From: Streptomyces lanatus
GTDB taxonomy: Bacteria > Actinomycetota > Actinomycetes > Streptomycetales > Streptomycetaceae
NCBI RefSeq assembly: GCF_014655715.1
Contig: NZ_BNBM01000019.1
Coordinates: forward strand, 159,441 to 223,440
Direction: 5' to 3'
Length of the DNA stretch: 64,000 nucleotides
Position 1 is the first letter of the stretch; every line of letters begins with the position of its first letter. Below, in pieces: positions 46,963 through 56,003 of the stretch. A program made the position numbers and the translations under genes. Below the pieces are notes generated by a model, which saw nothing but the letters and a program-made list of their open reading frames with translations, made no database searches and was not told where the DNA came from.

Positions 46963-47544
46963 ATGGAACCCGTGACGCTCACCACCGGCCGCCTTCTGTT
47001 GCGCACGGTCGGCCCGAAGGACACCGATGCCGTGTACGAGGCCGCCCAGGATCCCGACATCCAGCGCTGGACCACCATCCCGTCGCCCTATCTGCGCGAG
47101 CACGCGCACAGCTTCACGGAGCAATTGGTCCCCGACGGCTGGAAGAACGGTTCGATGTTCACCTGGGGGCTCTTCCTCCCCGAAGGGGAGGACCTGGTGG
47201 GCATGCTCGGCCTCACGATGCGTTCCATGAGCGAGGCCGAGGTCGGTTTCTGGGGTACGAAGGAGCACCGCGGCAACGGCTACGTCACCGAGGCAGTCCT
47301 CGCCGCGTCCCGCTGGGCCTTCGTCGACCGGTCGATCGACCGCGTGGAATGGCGTGCCGAGGTCGGCAACGGTCCTTCCCGCACGGTGGCCGAGCGAGCC
47401 GGCTTCACCCTTGAGGGCACCCTCCGCTCCGCCATCGTCAACCAGGGCGTACGCCGGGACTGCTGGGTGGGCTCCCTGCTCCCGTCGGATCTGGCGCTGC
47501 CGTCGACGGCTCCGTATCTGCCGGCGCGGACGCAGCCGGTGTAG
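46963..47544 (+). CDS. GNAT family N-acetyltransferase (RimJ/RimL type)
   Basis: A 193-residue acetyl-CoA-dependent acyltransferase of the RimJ/RimL-like Acetyltransf_3 group. It starts LTTGRLLLRTVGPKDTDAVYEAAQDP, the hallmark N-terminus, and has the acetyl-CoA loop around EVGFWGTKEHRGNGYVTEA and the C-terminal RAEVGNGPSRTVAERAGFTLEGTLR. Substrates of such enzymes include ribosomal proteins, antibiotics and small amines, and none can be chosen here. The start at ATG 46963 has GAGGAG nine bases upstream. It is divergent from secA. Confidence 0.93.
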   Translation: MEPVTLTTGRLLLRTVGPKDTDAVYEAAQDPDIQRWTTIPSPYLREHAHSFTEQLVPDGWKNGSMFTWGLFLPEGEDLVGMLGLTMRSMSEAEVGFWGTKEHRGNGYVTEAVLAASRWAFVDRSIDRVEWRAEVGNGPSRTVAERAGFTLEGTLRSAIVNQGVRRDCWVGSLLPSDLALPSTAPYLPARTQPV

Positions 47545-47608
47545 CGCCTTTCCGGGTAAATCCCCAGGTCACCACGCATTGTCAGTGCCAAGCTCTAGGG
47601 TGCGGACC

Positions 47609-48781
47609 ATGACCTCCCTGCGCCCCACCACCGACCTCTCGGCCGATGAGGCCCGCCGCATCGCGCTGCGCGCACAGGGCTTCCTCGGTGCTCTCGACCG
47701 CAGGTCGGGCGTCCGCGGCATCCTCCGTCACCTCGGCGCGGTGCAGCTCGACACCATCTCGGTCCTGGCCCGCTCCCATGAGCTGATCCCGTACGCCCGC
47801 CTGGGCGCGGTGGGCCGCAGGACGATCGAGAAGGCCTACTGGACCGACACGCACGCCTTCGAGTACTGGTCCCACGCGGCCTGCATCCTCCCCGCCGAGG
47901 AGTGGCCGCACTTCGCCTTCCGCCGCCGCGCCTACCGCAACCGCCCGCACTGGAACCACGAGCTCCCGGACGGCACCTACGACCAGGTGATCAAACAGCT
48001 CCGCACCGAGGGCCCCCTCACCGCGACCGAGCTGGGCGGCGCGAAGCGGACGAGCGAGTGGTGGGACTGGTCGGGCACGAAGGTCGCTGTGGAGCGCGCC
48101 CTGATGTACGGCGAGGTGGTCTGCGTCGAGCGGCGCGGCTGGAAGCGGGTCTACGACCTCGCCGAGCGCGCCATCCCGCAGGCGCTGCTGCATGACGAGC
48201 TGGATGACACCGAGTGCCTGCGCCGCCTGGTCCGCCTGGCCGGCCAGTCCCTCGGTGTCGGCACACGCGCGGACATCGCGGACTACCACCGCCTCAAGGG
48301 CGAGCAGGTCGACGCCGTGATCGCCGATTCGGGTCTGGTCCCGGTCACCGTCGAGGGCTGGGGCAAGCCGGCCTGGGCCGACCCTGCGGCCCTTCAGACC
48401 CCGCCGCGCGGCAGACACCGTACGACGCTGCTGTCCCCGTTCGATTCCCTGATCTGGGAACGAGCGCGCACGGAGCGGATCTTCGGCTTCACGCACCGCC
48501 TGGAGGCATACGTCCCGAAGCAGAAGCGGGTCTACGGCTACTTCGCGATGCCGATCCTCGCCGGCGGCCGGCTCGTCGGCCGCGTGGACCCGGCCCGCGA
48601 GGGCCGCACCCTGGTCGCCAGACAGGTCACGCTGGACGGCCCGAAGGCGGTCCCGGCCGTGGCCCAGGCGCTGGTCGAGGCGGCGAGCTGGGTGGACTGC
48701 ACGGACGTACGGGTGGAGCGGGTCGACGCACCCGACCTGCGCGAACCGCTCGCCAAGGAGCTCGCCCGCCTGGTGGGCTGA
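47609..48781 (+). CDS. AlkX/YcaQ-family DNA glycosylase-like winged-helix protein
   Basis: A 390-residue protein of the HTH_42 superfamily (AlkZ/YcaQ), whose studied members unhook interstrand DNA crosslinks made by natural products. The active-site region reads GAVQLDTISVLARSHEL, the Q-hydrophobic-D form (Q46-L47-D48) that typifies the AlkX (YcaQ) subgroup rather than the QxQ of self-resistance AlkZ. Tandem winged helices and a C-terminal beta domain (KRVYGYFAMPILAGGRLVGRVDP) follow. A housekeeping role in crosslink or alkylation repair is likely. The start at ATG 47609 fits the family N-terminus, though the binding site is weak. Confidence 0.88.
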   Translation: MTSLRPTTDLSADEARRIALRAQGFLGALDRRSGVRGILRHLGAVQLDTISVLARSHELIPYARLGAVGRRTIEKAYWTDTHAFEYWSHAACILPAEEWPHFAFRRRAYRNRPHWNHELPDGTYDQVIKQLRTEGPLTATELGGAKRTSEWWDWSGTKVAVERALMYGEVVCVERRGWKRVYDLAERAIPQALLHDELDDTECLRRLVRLAGQSLGVGTRADIADYHRLKGEQVDAVIADSGLVPVTVEGWGKPAWADPAALQTPPRGRHRTTLLSPFDSLIWERARTERIFGFTHRLEAYVPKQKRVYGYFAMPILAGGRLVGRVDPAREGRTLVARQVTLDGPKAVPAVAQALVEAASWVDCTDVRVERVDAPDLREPLAKELARLVG

Positions 48782-48803
48782 TCTCCGCCGGTCTCAGCCG
48801 ACC

Positions 48804-49550
48804 TCAGCGGATCTCGAGGATCTTCTCCCGCATCGCGTACACCACGGCCTCCATCCTGGAGTGCAGTTGCAGCTTCTCCAGGATGTTGCGCACATGGTTC
48901 TTCACGGTGTTCTCGGAGATGAACAACTCCTTCGCGATATCGCGGTTGTTCATCCCCGTGGCGACGAGCTTGAGGACCTCCAGCTCGCGGTCCGTCAGCC
49001 GCGGCGCGGGCACGAGCCGGCGCTCGTCCGTGCGCTGGATCATCGACTTGAACTCGGTGAGCAGCTTCGACGCCATCGACGGGCTGATCTGCGACTGTCC
49101 GTCGGCCACCGCGCGGATGGCCGTGGCCACCTCGTCCGTGGAGATCTCCTTGAGGAGATAGCCGGTCGCACCCGCCTTGATCGCGTCGTAGAGGTCGGCC
49201 TCCTCGTCGCTGATCGTCAGCATGATGATCTTCGCGCTGGGGGCCACCTCCTTGATGGAGGTGCAGGCCTCGATCCCGCCCCGCTTGGGCATCCGCACAT
49301 CCATCAGGACGATGTCCGGCAGCAGGTCGGCGGCCTTGTCGACGGCCTCCGCGCCGTCTCCCGCCTCTCCCACGACCTGGATGTCCTCCTCGGCCGCGAG
49401 CACGATCTCCAGTCCCCGGCGGAACAGGGCGTGGTCGTCCACGACCAGGACTCTGATCGGCTCCTTGCGTGGAGAGCCCAGGTCAGGGCCCATGCCGACA
49501 ACATCGCCGTCGGCATCCTCGTCCCGCATCGGTCCGAAGCTGTCGGCCAT
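48804..49550 (-). CDS. Orphan NarL/DegU-type response regulator
   Basis: A 248-residue response regulator starting at ATG 49550 behind GGGGGAGGAACG, a near-ideal ribosome binding site. After a ~30-residue variable leader comes a receiver (VLVVDDHALFRRG, phospho-acceptor Asp in DIVLMDVRMPKRGG, LTISDEEADLYDAIKAGATGYLLKE) and a LuxR helix-turn-helix (LTDRELEVLKLVATGMNNRDIAKELF... TVKNHVRNILEKLQLHSRMEAV). No histidine kinase gene is anywhere near, and the gene is conserved next to hpf in Streptomyces, so it is an orphan regulator. Its target is unknown. It is the last gene of the minus-strand run and is separated from hpf by a terminator. Confidence 0.93.
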   Translation of the reverse strand: MADSFGPMRDEDADGDVVGMGPDLGSPRKEPIRVLVVDDHALFRRGLEIVLAAEEDIQVVGEAGDGAEAVDKAADLLPDIVLMDVRMPKRGGIEACTSIKEVAPSAKIIMLTISDEEADLYDAIKAGATGYLLKEISTDEVATAIRAVADGQSQISPSMASKLLTEFKSMIQRTDERRLVPAPRLTDRELEVLKLVATGMNNRDIAKELFISENTVKNHVRNILEKLQLHSRMEAVVYAMREKILEIR

Positions 49551-49689
49551 CGTTCCTCCCCCTGAAGGCTGCGGCTGGTCATATGCCACCGCCAACCCAA
49601 GGCAGCGGCCCACCGGTTGGGCCGGTGCGGCCATGATTTCATGCCCGACCGACACTCCGGTGACGAGCCGGGCGCGAAGTGGTCGCACA

Positions 49690-49730
49690 CCGGTGCCCCT
49701 GGGGGCGCACAAGCGCTCCAGGGGCACCGG
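49690..49730 (-). terminator. Terminator after hpf
   Basis: CCGGTGCCCCTGG (49690-49702) pairs with CCAGGGGCACCGG (49718-49730), with an inner GCGC/GCGC. It lies about 20 bases past the hpf stop. Confidence 0.9.
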
Positions 49731-49751
49731 CTGAGCTGTCGGCCGGGTGGG

Positions 49752-50444
49752 TCAGCCGCCCAGCGTGCCACCAGCCGCGGGAGACTGCGCCTGGGTGACC
49801 ATCGGATCCGTGTTGAGGTGGATGACCCCGTAGTCATACGCGTGCCGCCGGTAGACGACACTCGGTTCCTTCGTCTCGGAGTCGACGAAGAGGTAGAAGT
49901 CGTGTCCGACCAGCTCCATCTCGTAGAGGGCCTGGTCGAGGGTCATCGGGGAGGCGACGTGTGTCTTCTCGCGTACGACGAGGGGCCCTTCGCCCTTCAC
50001 TTCCAGCGAGCCGATCTTCTTGGTGGGAACTCCGTCCGGCTCTTCTTCCCGGAACGTGTGGCCGTTGCCGTTGAGCGTCGCCGCGCCCGGAACGTGGTCG
50101 GGGACCTCGGCCGCCGTGAGTCGGCGTGCGCCTCGGCGCGAGAAACGCTTGTCGTGCTGCTTGCGCAGCCGGGCATCCAGCTTCTCCGCGGCCAGATCGA
50201 GTGCCGCGTACGGGTCGCTGGCCGCTGCCTCCGCCCGGATCACCGGACCGCGGGAGCGGAGCGTGATCTCCACTCGATCACTGCGGTCGGCCTGTCGCGG
50301 GTTGGGCTCCTTGGACACCTCGACGTCGAGGCTGATCACCTTGGCATCGAGCCTCTGGATCTTCTCCAGCTTCAGCTTCTCGGCCACGTGCTTGCGGAAC
50401 CGCTCGGGCACCTCGGTCTTGCGGCCTTTGACGACGATGTCCAC
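49752..50444 (-). CDS. hpf: Long-form ribosome hibernation promoting factor
   Basis: HPF binds the 30S subunit at the decoding site and, in its long form, dimerises ribosomes into 100S particles during stationary phase or stress. The ~230-residue protein has the N-terminal RNA-binding domain (DIVVKGRKTEVPERFRKHVAEKL... VEITLRSRGPVIRAEAAASDPYAALDLAAEKLDARLRKQHDK), a linker, and the C-terminal dimerisation domain (GHDFYLFVDSETKEPSVVYRRHAYDYGVIHL), so it is the long form. I prefer GTG 50444 (VDIVVKGRK), with GGAG seven bases upstream. ATG 50477, behind AAGGGAG, would add 11 residues and cannot be excluded. Confidence 0.94.
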   Translation of the reverse strand: MDIVVKGRKTEVPERFRKHVAEKLKLEKIQRLDAKVISLDVEVSKEPNPRQADRSDRVEITLRSRGPVIRAEAAASDPYAALDLAAEKLDARLRKQHDKRFSRRGARRLTAAEVPDHVPGAATLNGNGHTFREEEPDGVPTKKIGSLEVKGEGPLVVREKTHVASPMTLDQALYEMELVGHDFYLFVDSETKEPSVVYRRHAYDYGVIHLNTDPMVTQAQSPAAGGTLGG

Positions 50445-50759
50445 GCAGAACTCCGTTCCCGGATCGCCCCGCTCCATCGGCGGAGCATCTCCCTTTTGCA
50501 CCAGGCTCCGGTGAGCCCCGGAACCTCGGACTCGGTGACGTCCACCTCCTCCTCCCCCACGGGCAAGATCTCCACCCCATGGCCGCCGGGTGATTGCGTA
50601 AAACCCGCGGCACGGCATTCGGATAGGACGGGATGGCCTGCGCCTTTCCCTCACAACCGAACATATCTCGCCCGGACGGATGTCGTCACCCTCTACTGCG
50701 GCGTACCTCCGTTCAGGTGAATTGACCCTCTCGTTACCTGCAACGATGCAAGTTCGCAG
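50445..50759. other. Region between comF-like gene and hpf
   Basis: A 315-base region holding the hpf promoter on the minus strand. It is visibly less G+C-rich than its surroundings (for example GAACTTGCATCG and GAGATATGTTCGG on the minus strand), as expected for a regulated promoter. I see no gene; a plus-strand frame through it has no conserved features. Confidence 0.5.
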
Positions 50760-51863
50760 TCAGTTCCGGTTTATTTCGAAAGAATCCGGAGACGCTGCGA
50801 CCACGGCCGCGCAGATCAGGTCATGAGCCGATCCAAGACCCATGATTCCCGGCCTCTGACGCGTTCGCCGCACAGCGCCCTCCAACGATCCAGCCGTTCG
50901 TTCCCCTGTGCTTTCCCGACTTCCCGCCGCGTACACGGCGGTTGTCCCCGCACCACACTCATCCCGCCCATCGGTCCCCCATCCATACGCGTCCGTCTCC
51001 CCTTCCGTTCCGCCGTATACGCCCGGGCCGCGCCCGACCCACGGCACCGCGCCACCCTGGGCTGCCGAACCCGCCGTACGGCCACGCGGGTCCACCCTCA
51101 CCGCCCTCTCGGCCAGTGCGGACCGCAAGGCCCGCGCCGCCTCCGCCAGGGACGCACCCGTCGTCATCAGGTCGTCGACCAACACCACCGGACCGCCACC
51201 CGCGAGCAGCCTGCCTCCCCCGGGAGCCACCGTCAGCGCGCCCGCGAGATTGTCCTGCCGCTGCCGGGAGTTGAGCCCCGACTGATCGGCCACCGCACGC
51301 CCCTGCCGCAGCACGGCGAGCACCCTCGCCGGCGTCCCGGCCCGCCGCAGCTCACCCGCCGCCGCGAGCGCGATCCGCCGGGCGGGATCATGCCCTCTCG
51401 CCCGCACCGCCCCACGCGCCGACGGAACAGGCACGAGCAGCACAGGCGCACCCGCCTCCCCGAACCCCTCCACCCCGTCAGCCCGCACCTGAGAGCCCCG
51501 GGACGGCCCAGCCCGCCCGGACGCCCCGCCGTCGCCCGCACCGGGCACTCCGCCGCCCTGCGCCCATGCCTGCCGCAGTCCCGCCCGCACGGCCCCCGCA
51601 AGGGCCGCTCCGAGCGGCGCCGCGAGCGCCAGAGCGCCACGTTCCTTATGGGCCAGCAGCATGGCCCGCGCCTCGTCCGCGTACCGGGCCGCCGCGTGCA
51701 CGACCGGCAGCCCAGGCGGCTCCGGCACCGGTCGCACCCGGCTCGGTGCGGTCCCGCTCAGGACGGCACGGCACTCCGGGCAGAGCACCGTGCGAGGCCT
51801 TCCACAGCCTCCGCACTCGGCCGGCAGCACCAGGTCGGTGAGGTCCTGCCACCACCCCCGCAT
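50760..51863 (-). CDS. ComF-family phosphoribosyltransferase-like protein
   Basis: A 367-residue relative of ComF, the competence-associated protein with an N-terminal zinc finger and a phosphoribosyltransferase fold. The zinc knuckle is CGGCGRPRTVLCPEC near residues 18-32; the PRPP-binding loop is VVLVDDLMTTGAS, with RGHDPARRIALA and SGLNSRQRQDNL before it. Compared with usual ComF proteins (~230 residues) it carries extra Gly/Ala-rich inserts, around residues 100-135 and 240-335; the true C-terminal helix HDLICAAVVAASPDSF is still present. ATG 51863 is used; GTG 51872 lies just upstream. Function in Streptomyces is not established. Confidence 0.85.
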   Translation of the reverse strand: MRGWWQDLTDLVLPAECGGCGRPRTVLCPECRAVLSGTAPSRVRPVPEPPGLPVVHAAARYADEARAMLLAHKERGALALAAPLGAALAGAVRAGLRQAWAQGGGVPGAGDGGASGRAGPSRGSQVRADGVEGFGEAGAPVLLVPVPSARGAVRARGHDPARRIALAAAGELRRAGTPARVLAVLRQGRAVADQSGLNSRQRQDNLAGALTVAPGGGRLLAGGGPVVLVDDLMTTGASLAEAARALRSALAERAVRVDPRGRTAGSAAQGGAVPWVGRGPGVYGGTEGETDAYGWGTDGRDECGAGTTAVYAAGSRESTGERTAGSLEGAVRRTRQRPGIMGLGSAHDLICAAVVAASPDSFEINRN

Positions 51864-51903
51864 GCCCACCACTCTGCCAACGCCCGCGCCGACCGGCCAC
51901 CCC

Positions 51904-51926
51904 TGTGGATAACTCCCTGTGGATAA
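51904..51926 (-). promoter_or_regulatory. Two tandem DnaA-box-like sites
   Basis: TGTGGATAA occurs at 51904-51912 and 51918-51926 (14-bp spacing), which on the minus strand is TTATCCACA, the classic DnaA box. They lie 40-65 bases upstream of the comF-like start. Confidence 0.5.
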
Positions 51927-52010
51927 CTCCGGCCGCCACGCCCAGGCCTACTTCCGGGGCCCCGCCCCGTCCCGCCGGATTCCCGTCCCGAATACCGCCG
52001 CACAAAACAA

Positions 52011-52055
52011 GCGGCCGTTTCCGGCCGGAGTCCCACTCCAACCGGAAACGGCCGC
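52011..52055 (-). terminator. Terminator after lpqB
   Basis: GCGGCCGTTTCCGG (52011-52024) pairs with CCGGAAACGGCCGC (52042-52055), and GGAGT/ACTCC inside extends the hairpin. It lies about 40 bases past the lpqB stop. Confidence 0.9.
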
Positions 52056-52095
52056 CACACTCACCGTCCTCAAGCCATGAAGGCCGAACGAATCC

Positions 52096-53934
52096 TCACC
52101 CCGGATAAACCGGCGCCATCCCGTCCGCCACCACCTTCTGCCACTGGGCCCCGGACGGCAGCCGCACGACCCCGTCCTCCGAATACCCGACCAGCGGCAG
52201 CCGCGCGTCCTCGGACGCGGTGATCTCTTTCACTCCGCTGAGTGCCGCGGGCGCCGGCCCCTCCGGCGTGGAACCGTCGACCTGCACATACCGCAGCGTC
52301 TGCACGCCACCCTTCTCGCGCCCGACCACGACGAGCCTGCTGTCACCGGCCCACGACATGGCCGTGACCTCCTCCAACTCGGGTGTCGCGGAGCGTAGTT
52401 CATGCACGGAGACGGCCGAACGCTCGCCCGACTTCCCGTCCTCGCCCCGTTCGATCCGTCCGATCAGCAGCGAGGACTTGTCGCCCTGCTTCACCACGAG
52501 CGCGATGCGCACGCCGTCCGCGGCCACCCGTACGGACTCGATCCGCCCCTCCAGCCCGGGTGGCGTCTTCACGACCACCGGATCGCCCACGCCCTCCTTC
52601 AGCAGGAGCAGCCGAGGGTTGTCGGGATCACGGTCGGCCACCCAGAGATCGCCCTGGGCGTCCCAGCTGGGCGCCGAGAGCCGCTCGTCCTCAGTCTTGC
52701 CCGCACTCGTCAGCTCGGGATCCCCCAGCGGACCGCCGGCGACCAGCGCACCTACGTAGAGGTTCTTGCCGTCGAGGCCGACGCCCGCCGCCATGTCCTC
52801 GTCACGCGACACCGCCGCCGACTTCAGCTGCGTGCCACCGTCGCCCAGGGCACCGGGCACGGGGTCGGGGCTGGTGCCGTTGGTGGCGGCGGCCAGCCGT
52901 ACCAGCCGGTGCTTGTCGTCGAGGAGGTACAGATAGTCGGCGCGCTCCACCGACCCGCGAGTGGCGACGGCCTCCGCCTGTTCCCCGTTCGACGTGCACA
53001 GCTGCCTGCCACCCGCCTTCAGCACGACCTCGTCCACGGTCGGGGTGAGGTTCTGCAGGGTGAACAGCAGCTGAGCGGCCATCTCGTTGCACTTGGTGGG
53101 CCCGACCCGCGCCGCCTTGTCGTTCAGCGGCACGGTCAGCCGGTTCTGGTCGTCGGGCGTCAGCGTGGTGACGCCCTTCAGTGCCGTGCCCGTGGGGAAG
53201 CTCGACCTGACCACCGGATTGAGCCAGCTGGTGGGCCCCTTGAGCAGGGAACGAACCGTCTGCGTCATGGGATCCACGTTCCGGCGCACATATACGGGGT
53301 CGGCGACGGCGGCCGTGTGCGGGGAGGTCCCGAGCGTGGTGTTCGTGGCGAAGTAGTACTTGTCGACGGACATGTAGTTGCGCTGGAAGTCCGACCTGCC
53401 CACGACGACACCGCGCGGCGGCACGTCGATGCGCCACTGCTTGGTCTTCTTGTCCCGGGTCAGGTGCATCGACTCGCTGTACTCCCCGCTCGCCGGCGAG
53501 TACGACTGCTGCCCGTCGACCGTGGCGACCTTGGTCCCGGACAGCGTGTACGAGAGGTTGTCGGTCTCCTCCCGGCCCCCCAGGCGGTCATTGTCGGCGC
53601 TCGGCCCGTCGGCGAGCACCATCGTGGACACCAGGGGCCGCCAGTTCTCCGACGCCTCCTTCGTCAGGTACATGCGCGCGATCTCGTAGTCCGGATCGTC
53701 GCTGGTCAGTGCCTCCAGGAAGCCCGACACGATCTCCGAGGACGAGGCGTCCTCATGCGGCGGCATGGCGAAGACCCGTACCTGGGTGTCCTGGCGGGGC
53801 GTGGACTCCACGCCCCGCAGATCGCCGCTGTCGGGCATCGAGGCGCACCCGGCCAGCAGTACGACGCCACAGGCGGCGTACGCCGCCGCGCGCCCCGGCC
53901 TGCGCCGGGCGCCCCCCTCGCGGTCAGCGGCCAC
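52096..53934 (-). CDS. lpqB: MtrAB-associated lipoprotein LpqB
   Basis: A lipoprotein that interacts with the sensor kinase MtrB and modulates its activity in mycobacteria. The 612-residue product has a signal peptide ending in the lipobox LLAGC (Cys30), a GerMN domain (about 200-340; DPMTQTVRSLLKGPTSWLNPVV, STTLTPDDQNRLTVPLNDKA-type region), and a C-terminal beta-propeller-like LpqB domain. I choose GTG 53934 (VAADREGGARRRP), six bases after GGGGAGG; ATG 53949 is possible. The start lies inside the 3' end of mtrB (11-bp overlap), so mtrA-mtrB-lpqB forms one coupled operon. Confidence 0.93.
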   Translation of the reverse strand: MAADREGGARRRPGRAAAYAACGVVLLAGCASMPDSGDLRGVESTPRQDTQVRVFAMPPHEDASSSEIVSGFLEALTSDDPDYEIARMYLTKEASENWRPLVSTMVLADGPSADNDRLGGREETDNLSYTLSGTKVATVDGQQSYSPASGEYSESMHLTRDKKTKQWRIDVPPRGVVVGRSDFQRNYMSVDKYYFATNTTLGTSPHTAAVADPVYVRRNVDPMTQTVRSLLKGPTSWLNPVVRSSFPTGTALKGVTTLTPDDQNRLTVPLNDKAARVGPTKCNEMAAQLLFTLQNLTPTVDEVVLKAGGRQLCTSNGEQAEAVATRGSVERADYLYLLDDKHRLVRLAAATNGTSPDPVPGALGDGGTQLKSAAVSRDEDMAAGVGLDGKNLYVGALVAGGPLGDPELTSAGKTEDERLSAPSWDAQGDLWVADRDPDNPRLLLLKEGVGDPVVVKTPPGLEGRIESVRVAADGVRIALVVKQGDKSSLLIGRIERGEDGKSGERSAVSVHELRSATPELEEVTAMSWAGDSRLVVVGREKGGVQTLRYVQVDGSTPEGPAPAALSGVKEITASEDARLPLVGYSEDGVVRLPSGAQWQKVVADGMAPVYPG

Positions 53935-56002
53935 GAGATGCCTCCCCATGCCTGCTCGAATCCTCGTTCTGCCCGGCCTCCTCGCTCGGCGGCTCTGCCT
54001 CACCGGGCGGGTCGTCGTGGTGCCGTGCGCCCGAAGCGGGCCGGGGGACCACTCGCGCGCCGTTGCCGGGCAGCGCCGTCGGATCGGCCTTGGGGACCGC
54101 CGCCGACCCCAGGCGGGGCGCGATCGGGTCCCTGGACGGCATCGCGGGCGCCTGGTCACCGCCTGGCTGAGCAGGCACCGTCGCGGCCTTCTCACTGCCA
54201 CCGCGCGGCAGACCGGCGTCATTAAGTCCACGATTGCGTCGTGAGTCCTTGGGCTCCAGGGGTATCGGCGACCCCCGGAGCGGCTCGTCCGCCGTCCGGG
54301 GCAGCGTCAGCCGGAACTGTGAGCCGCCACCAGGCTCGCCCCACGCCTGGAGCCAGCCGCCGTGCAGCCGCGCGTCCTCCAGCGCGATGGACAGCCCCAG
54401 ACCCGTACCGCCCGTGGTACGCGCGCGTGCCGGGTCGGCCCGCCAGAAGCGGCTGAAGACCCGGGTCGCCTCACCGGGCTTGAGCCCTACGCCGTAGTCC
54501 CGCACCGCGACCGCGACCGCCCCGCCCGCCGAAGCGAGCTTGACGACGACGTCCCTGCCCTCGCCGTGCTCGACGGCGTTGACTACGAGGTTGCGCAGCA
54601 CGCGCTCGACCCGCCGGGCGTCGGCCTCGGCGACGATGGGCTGCTGGTCGCCGACGATGCGTATCTCGGTGCCCTTGCGGTCGGCGAGCGGCTCGGCCCC
54701 GCTGACGACGCGCCGCACGACCTCCCTGAGGTCGATCGGCTCGGCCTCCAGCGCCGCCGCGCCCGCGTCGAACCGGCTGATCTCCAGCAGATCGGCGAGC
54801 AGCGACTCGAACCGGTCCAGTTGGTCGGCGAGCAGTTCCGCCGACCGCGCGGTCACGGGATCGAAGTCCTCCCGCGCCTCATGGATGACGTCGGCGGCCA
54901 TGCGCACGGTCGTCAACGGCGTCCGCAACTCGTGCGAAACGTCGGACACGAACCGTCGCTGCATCCGCGACAGGTCCTCCAGCTGCTGAATCTTCAACTG
55001 CAGGTTCTGCGCCATCTTGTTGAAGGCCTCGCCGAGCCGCGCGATGTCGTCCTCGCCGGTGACCTTCATCCGTTCCTGCAGCCGCCCGGCCGACAGCCGC
55101 TCGGCGATCCCGGCCGCCATCCGCACCGGCGTGACGACCTGGCGCACCACGAGCCAGGCGATGGCCCCGAGGAGTACGACGACGAAGAGCCCTGCGGTGG
55201 CCAGCGTCCCCTTGACCAGGCTCAGCGACTTCTCCTCCTGAGTGAGCGGGAAGAGGTAGTAGAGCTGATACGGGTCATCGTTGGGGTCGTTGACCTGCTT
55301 GCCGATGACCAGAGCCGGCTGTGAATCTTTGTGCGCAGCGCTCAGGTAGACGATGCGGGTGTAGCTCTGGAACGCGCCCGTAGCGCTGTCGATCCGCTCA
55401 CGCAGTGCCTCGGGCACGCTCGCCGTCGGGTCGACAAGGCCGGAGCCACGCCGCCCTCGTCCGCCGCTGTCACTTCCCGCGGAGGCGGGGAGCGTCACCA
55501 CCTCGAAGGCGCCCTGCCCGCCACTGGAGAGCGAGGAGACGAGCTCGGTCATCCACGAGCTGACGTTTTGGTGGAAACGCTCGTCCGTCGTCGAACCGTC
55601 GTCAGCTGTCCCGGCCGCCACCTCTTCCGCCCGCTGCTTGGCCGCCGCGAAACCGCCCGTCGCCTGGCTCTGCGAGGCCTTCACCTTGGCGTCCAGCAGG
55701 CCGTTGCGCACCTGCCCGATGACGACGAAGCCCAGCAGCAGGACGACGCCCAGCGACATCAGCAGGGTCGTGACGACGACCTTGAGCTGGATGTTGCGTC
55801 GCCACAGCCGCATGACGGGCAGCAACGGCCGACGCACCCAGCGCAGCAGGAGCCGAAGGACCGGGCTGCCCTGGACTCCGCCCTGAAGCAACCCGCCCTC
55901 TAGAAATCGTCCCCAGCGGGAGCCCGCCGATTTCCGGCCGACAGGCCGCTCCGGACGGGCCCCGGTCCGACCGGGGGCCGCAGCGGCGCTGTCCCCGGTC
56001 AT
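53924..56002 (-). CDS. mtrB: Sensor histidine kinase MtrB
   Basis: The membrane sensor of the MtrAB two-component system, which in actinobacteria ties cell-wall homeostasis to growth and, in Streptomyces, to development and antibiotic production. The 692-residue protein has TM1 (about 75-100, VVVTTLLMSLGVVLLLGFVV), an extracytoplasmic sensor (~100-270), TM2 (TAGLFVVVLLGAIAWLVV), a HAMP domain, the phospho-accepting histidine in FVSDVSHELRTPLTT, and the ATPase boxes NLVVNAVEHGEG, DYGVGL and GTGLGLS. A ~110-residue disordered tail of low conservation follows. It begins at ATG 56002, one base after the mtrA stop. The 3' end overlaps lpqB. Confidence 0.95.
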   Translation of the reverse strand: MTGDSAAAAPGRTGARPERPVGRKSAGSRWGRFLEGGLLQGGVQGSPVLRLLLRWVRRPLLPVMRLWRRNIQLKVVVTTLLMSLGVVLLLGFVVIGQVRNGLLDAKVKASQSQATGGFAAAKQRAEEVAAGTADDGSTTDERFHQNVSSWMTELVSSLSSGGQGAFEVVTLPASAGSDSGGRGRRGSGLVDPTASVPEALRERIDSATGAFQSYTRIVYLSAAHKDSQPALVIGKQVNDPNDDPYQLYYLFPLTQEEKSLSLVKGTLATAGLFVVVLLGAIAWLVVRQVVTPVRMAAGIAERLSAGRLQERMKVTGEDDIARLGEAFNKMAQNLQLKIQQLEDLSRMQRRFVSDVSHELRTPLTTVRMAADVIHEAREDFDPVTARSAELLADQLDRFESLLADLLEISRFDAGAAALEAEPIDLREVVRRVVSGAEPLADRKGTEIRIVGDQQPIVAEADARRVERVLRNLVVNAVEHGEGRDVVVKLASAGGAVAVAVRDYGVGLKPGEATRVFSRFWRADPARARTTGGTGLGLSIALEDARLHGGWLQAWGEPGGGSQFRLTLPRTADEPLRGSPIPLEPKDSRRNRGLNDAGLPRGGSEKAATVPAQPGGDQAPAMPSRDPIAPRLGSAAVPKADPTALPGNGARVVPRPASGARHHDDPPGEAEPPSEEAGQNEDSSRHGEASRGR

Positions 56003-56003
56003 G

